64,000 nucleotides of DNA from Sipunculus nudus (taxonomy: Eukaryota; Annelida; Sipuncula; Golfingiida; Sipunculidae), in contig CM049310.1 in assembly GCA_026874595.1 (NCBI GenBank), positions 18,268,058 through 18,332,057 of the forward strand, given 5' to 3'. A program made the position numbers and the translations under genes. Positions 60,717 to 64,000 of the stretch are shown in pieces (position 1 is the first letter of the stretch; every line of letters starts with the position of its first letter). The notes beneath the pieces were generated by a model. That model did not search any database. It saw nothing but the letters and a program-made list of their open reading frames with translations, and had not been told where the DNA came from.

Positions 60717-62071
60717 GTCAGTAACTTTATATACTCAGAATATGCATGGATTGATGTCCAAGGCCATGTAAGGGGAAAATACTGAGGTTGGCTTTTGGTT
60801 TTCTAAGGTTTCAATTTGTGATTTACGTAATTGAAATTAATGTAAAAATTTACTTTTTAATAATATGAATAAGAACACCTACACAAGTGAACATTACACT
60901 GTATAGCCAAGTCCGTGACATATTATATATAATATCCTAGCCTGTGGTGTTGAAATTCATACATCCAATCGTTTTTTATACCTGTAAGTCAATGATTGGT
61001 TTTGTTAATAAAAGTAAATCTTATATATTATCTACAAATAATGAACAGGAATTTCCACTCAGTGTTCCAATTTGTCTTTGTCAGTTTGTGAAGAATCTTT
61101 TGCTTATAATAAAATAACCATATAAAGTTATTGATATTGATATGGATATACTGTGTATGTTACATAATGGTGAAATCTTGGAAAGAAAAACTCTCACAAA
61201 ACACAAAAAAAATGAAAATTTATCCTCACAAACATGAAGCTAGCCAGAGTATTAGCGATGTATTTTATACAATATTCTAATCTAAAATCAATCAACACTA
61301 CTGGGATGGCAGTCATTCATGTAAGCAGTTAGATAAGTCAAGCAAATTTGGGCGGGGGGGGGGGGGGGGGGGGGCACTCTTTAGTATTCAAAAACATCAT
61401 ATACTCAAAAAGTTAAGCATTCAAGATGTTAACTTATGATTTATTTGAATACAGAATATACATAATGTAGACTGTCATATTCCAAAGAGAGTATTGGGAT
61501 ATATAGAAGACAAAACCTTGGACATTAAGTAAATGCACCTATTTTTGCACCTAATATATAAGTTATGGAGAATATATCTATATCCTGTGATGGTTCTGCA
61601 AACAGTACAAGTACCATTATTACCTAGGTACACTTATATAATTGTTGATTGTTTGATGTCAGATTCTAAAATTTTTTATAACACATTTATACTCCTGTAA
61701 CATGACCAGTTTTTGCCACTCAGACTGGTTTTGGCCTTCTCAGGGCCTTGTTATTAAAGGAAACATCTGACTAGTCTGCAAAGCTACATTATGTTGTATG
61801 GGCCAAACAGTTTATCTGTATGTATGGCAAGGCAACAGAACTTACAGTGTATTTGTACCATGTGTATAGCACAATACATAATTGGAAAAACATTTCCGTG
61901 TTAAATGAGCATATTTTTATATCCCCATTTTTCTATTTTATAATTTTTCTGTTTTAATAAAATCAAGATTCCTGAATTTTCCATTTGATCTTCATATTTT
62001 ACATAATACATGGGAACTTCCCCTTAAACTGGAATTAACCTGGAAGTTACATGTTACATGTACACTTTTAT

Positions 62072-62157
<86 letters not shown>

Positions 62158-62845
62158 CATCCAAACTTGGACTTTTTCCAGTGATACAGCTCATCAGATC
62201 ATCATTTATCATTTAGATAAGTGGTAACTGGTTGTAGCAAAAGTTGGTTGGCCCTGGATTATGTAATGTAACACAGTCTACACCTTGCTGACAGTATTAT
62301 CTAGCCCAACCCTTGGTGCCCTGTTAAATTTGCAAATACATATGCAAATTGACTTACTATACAAAAAATACATTTAATACAATTAATGTTCTCTGTGGTT
62401 TTAGAGTAATAGTTGTACATGGGGCACGTGTGAAACATGTGAACCCGAAATTGTTTGTTAAACATCTACAAGCTCTGAGTCACCTAATTAATATCTGCTA
62501 CAAGCTTGTCATCAGGGATGGCCTCCCAAACAAACCATTATTGATATTTTGGTATTGATTAACAAAGCCTGGTCTAAATTATGTAAAAGTTTTTATCAGT
62601 GAGTTTGCTGTCCTAATTATATCACAGCCAGTCCTTGAGGTTTGCTGGTGGTCATTTCCGTAGACCAAAGTTAGATGGAAAACAAAACCCAGTAGGGATG
62701 GGATGGATGGTTACCAATATCCACAATGACCATGATATCTAAAAGATTTGATAGCCACACCCTGAATTTCTCTATTAATAGAGTTATCATGATTCCACAA
62801 TATATACACTTAATTGTATCCGCCAAAACAGAGTTTTGCGGATAC
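60717..62845 (+). other. STAM intron 2, first part
   Basis: No further STAM exon was recognised. It contains a poly(G) run at 61354-61374 and a (TA)n microsatellite at about 62090-62154. A 69-codon open frame at 62349-62558 has no recognised family. Confidence 0.55.
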
Positions 62846-63044
62846 TATGTTTTCAGCTGGTCGCCGCCGCCGCCGCCGCGGCGTAGGTGTCCGGAGAACT
62901 CCTCCGTAACCGCTGGGCGGAATTTTCCGAAACCCGGGATTATGTTCGGGTCACATGTGAACTGCTGCGCCCCGATTTTGTTTTGACCTCTGACCTTTCC
63001 TCTGCGCTCTGCGTCCGTTTGTGCGTCTGTTTCCACACATAAAC
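62846..63044 (+). repeat. GC-rich lead-in to the satellite
   Basis: CGCCGCCGCCGCCG with GGCG next to it forms a small GC hairpin. It is followed by 'ccggagaactcctccgtaaccgctgggcgg' and 'ctctgacctttcc'. It appears to be the unique left edge of the tandem array. Confidence 0.5.
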
Positions 63045-64000
63045 CCACATATCTCGGGAACCGTTTGACCGATCAGGAAAATTTTTTTGCACAAATGTAG
63101 CCCTCGGAGAGCTTTATAACATACACCAAAAATGGTGGCGCCACCTGCAACCATGTTTGCACAGTGTCCATCTGTTCGTCTGCCTTGGGTTTAAATCACT
63201 CATATCTCTGCAGTGACTTGACTAATTCACCTGAAATTCGGCATGCGCAAACATCCTGGATAGCTTTTCTGATTTTATGACAGGTGGCGCCACCTACATT
63301 CACGTTGACGCTGCAGACATCCAAGCTCATATCTCGGGAACCGTTTGACCGATCAGGAAAATTCTTTTGTACAAATGTAGCCCTTGGAGAGCTTTATAAC
63401 ATACACTAAAAATGGTGGCGCCACCTGCAACCATGTTTGCACAGTGTCCATCTGTTCGTCTGCCTTGGGTTAAAATCACTCATATCTCTGCAGTGACTTG
63501 ACTAATTCACCTGAAATTTGGCATGCGTATACATCCTGGATAGCTTATCTGATTTTATGACAGGTGGCGCCACCTACATTCACGTTTACGCTGCAGACAT
63601 CCAAGCTCATATCTCGGGAACCGTTTGACCGATCAGGAAAATTCTTTTGCACAAATGTAGCCCTCGGAGAGCTTTATAACATACACCAAAAATGGTGCCG
63701 CTACCTGCAACCATGTTTGTACAGTGTCCATCTGTTTGTCTGCCTTGGGTTAAAATCACTCATATCTCTGCAGTGACTTGACTAATTCACCTGAAATTTG
63801 GCATGCGTATACATCCTGGATAGCTTTTCTGATTTTATGACAGGTGGCGCCACCTACATTCATGTTTACGCTGCAGACATCCAAGCTCATATCTCAGGAA
63901 CCGTTTGATTGATCAGGAAAATTTTTTTGCACAAATGTAGCCCTTGGAGAGCTTTATAACATACACAAAAAATGGTGGCGCCACCTGCAACCATGTTTGC
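63045..64000 (+). repeat. 280-bp satellite with paired palindromes
   Basis: Units repeat exactly every 280 bp (for example AATGGTGGCG at 63131, 63411, 63971 and AATGGTGCCG at 63691). About 3.4 copies are in view and the array runs off the window end. Each unit holds two GGTGGCGCCACC palindromes, 149 and 131 bp apart, suggesting that it formed from two related half-units. It lies in STAM intron 2. Open frames over it are not genes. Confidence 0.9.

Noticed and set aside
62846-63776. Open frames in the satellite
   Set aside because: They read through repeat units in differing frames.
1-64000. CRISPR arrays, rRNA genes, bacterial-style operons
   Set aside because: None found; spacing and composition of all repeats fit eukaryotic satellites and mobile elements.

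Overview
The window looks like an AT-rich, repeat-dense invertebrate genome, most likely a mollusc (possibly a bivalve). That is an inference from the style of the sequence: long poly(C)/poly(G) tracts, Tx1/L1-type LINE and Gypsy remnants, many short inverted-repeat elements, and tandem UDP-glycosyltransferase (UGT) genes each with its whole coding sequence in one exon. It is clearly eukaryotic: there are splice sites, poly(A) signals and a spliced STAM gene. No operons, CRISPR arrays or prokaryotic features were seen.

Gene content is small. Five UGT loci lie on the + strand: UGT-A (6521-8062, intact, 513 aa), UGT-B (19851-21377, intact, 508 aa), UGT-C (30189-31707, pseudogene), UGT-D (44802-45219, a 3' fragment) and UGT-E (45771-47301, pseudogene). 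They encode or derive from type I ER membrane enzymes with a signal peptide, an N-terminal acceptor-binding half, a C-terminal UDP-sugar-binding half, one transmembrane helix and a short basic tail ending in KQE or KQD. In A, B, C and E a 3' splice acceptor sits 18-20 nt before the ATG, so each probably has a non-coding first exon. UGT-D is a 795-bp ungapped copy of the 3' end of UGT-E with only five differences.

Near the right end, the first two coding exons of STAM (endosomal sorting, ESCRT-0 adaptor) are present on the + strand at 55926-55968 and 60632-60716. The gene continues past the window.

The rest is mobile or repetitive DNA. 0-4.5 kb: a decayed LINE RT (-), an LTR-like element holding a foldback MITE, a LINE endonuclease/linker fragment (+) and a Helitron-like repeat. 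5.2-6.3 kb: a CpG-rich short-motif element just before UGT-A. 8.3-14.1 kb: a decayed but near full-length Tx1/L1-type LINE just after UGT-A. 16.6-17.1, 43.4-44.8 and 62.8-64 kb: related repeats around a GGTGGCGCCACC palindrome, ending in a 280-bp satellite. 27.1-28.0 kb: a 162-bp tandem repeat. 33.0-35.4 kb: a Gypsy gag-protease remnant split by a second copy of the Helitron-like repeat. 39.6-40.7 kb: a second LTR-like element holding a piggyBac-like MITE with perfect ends.
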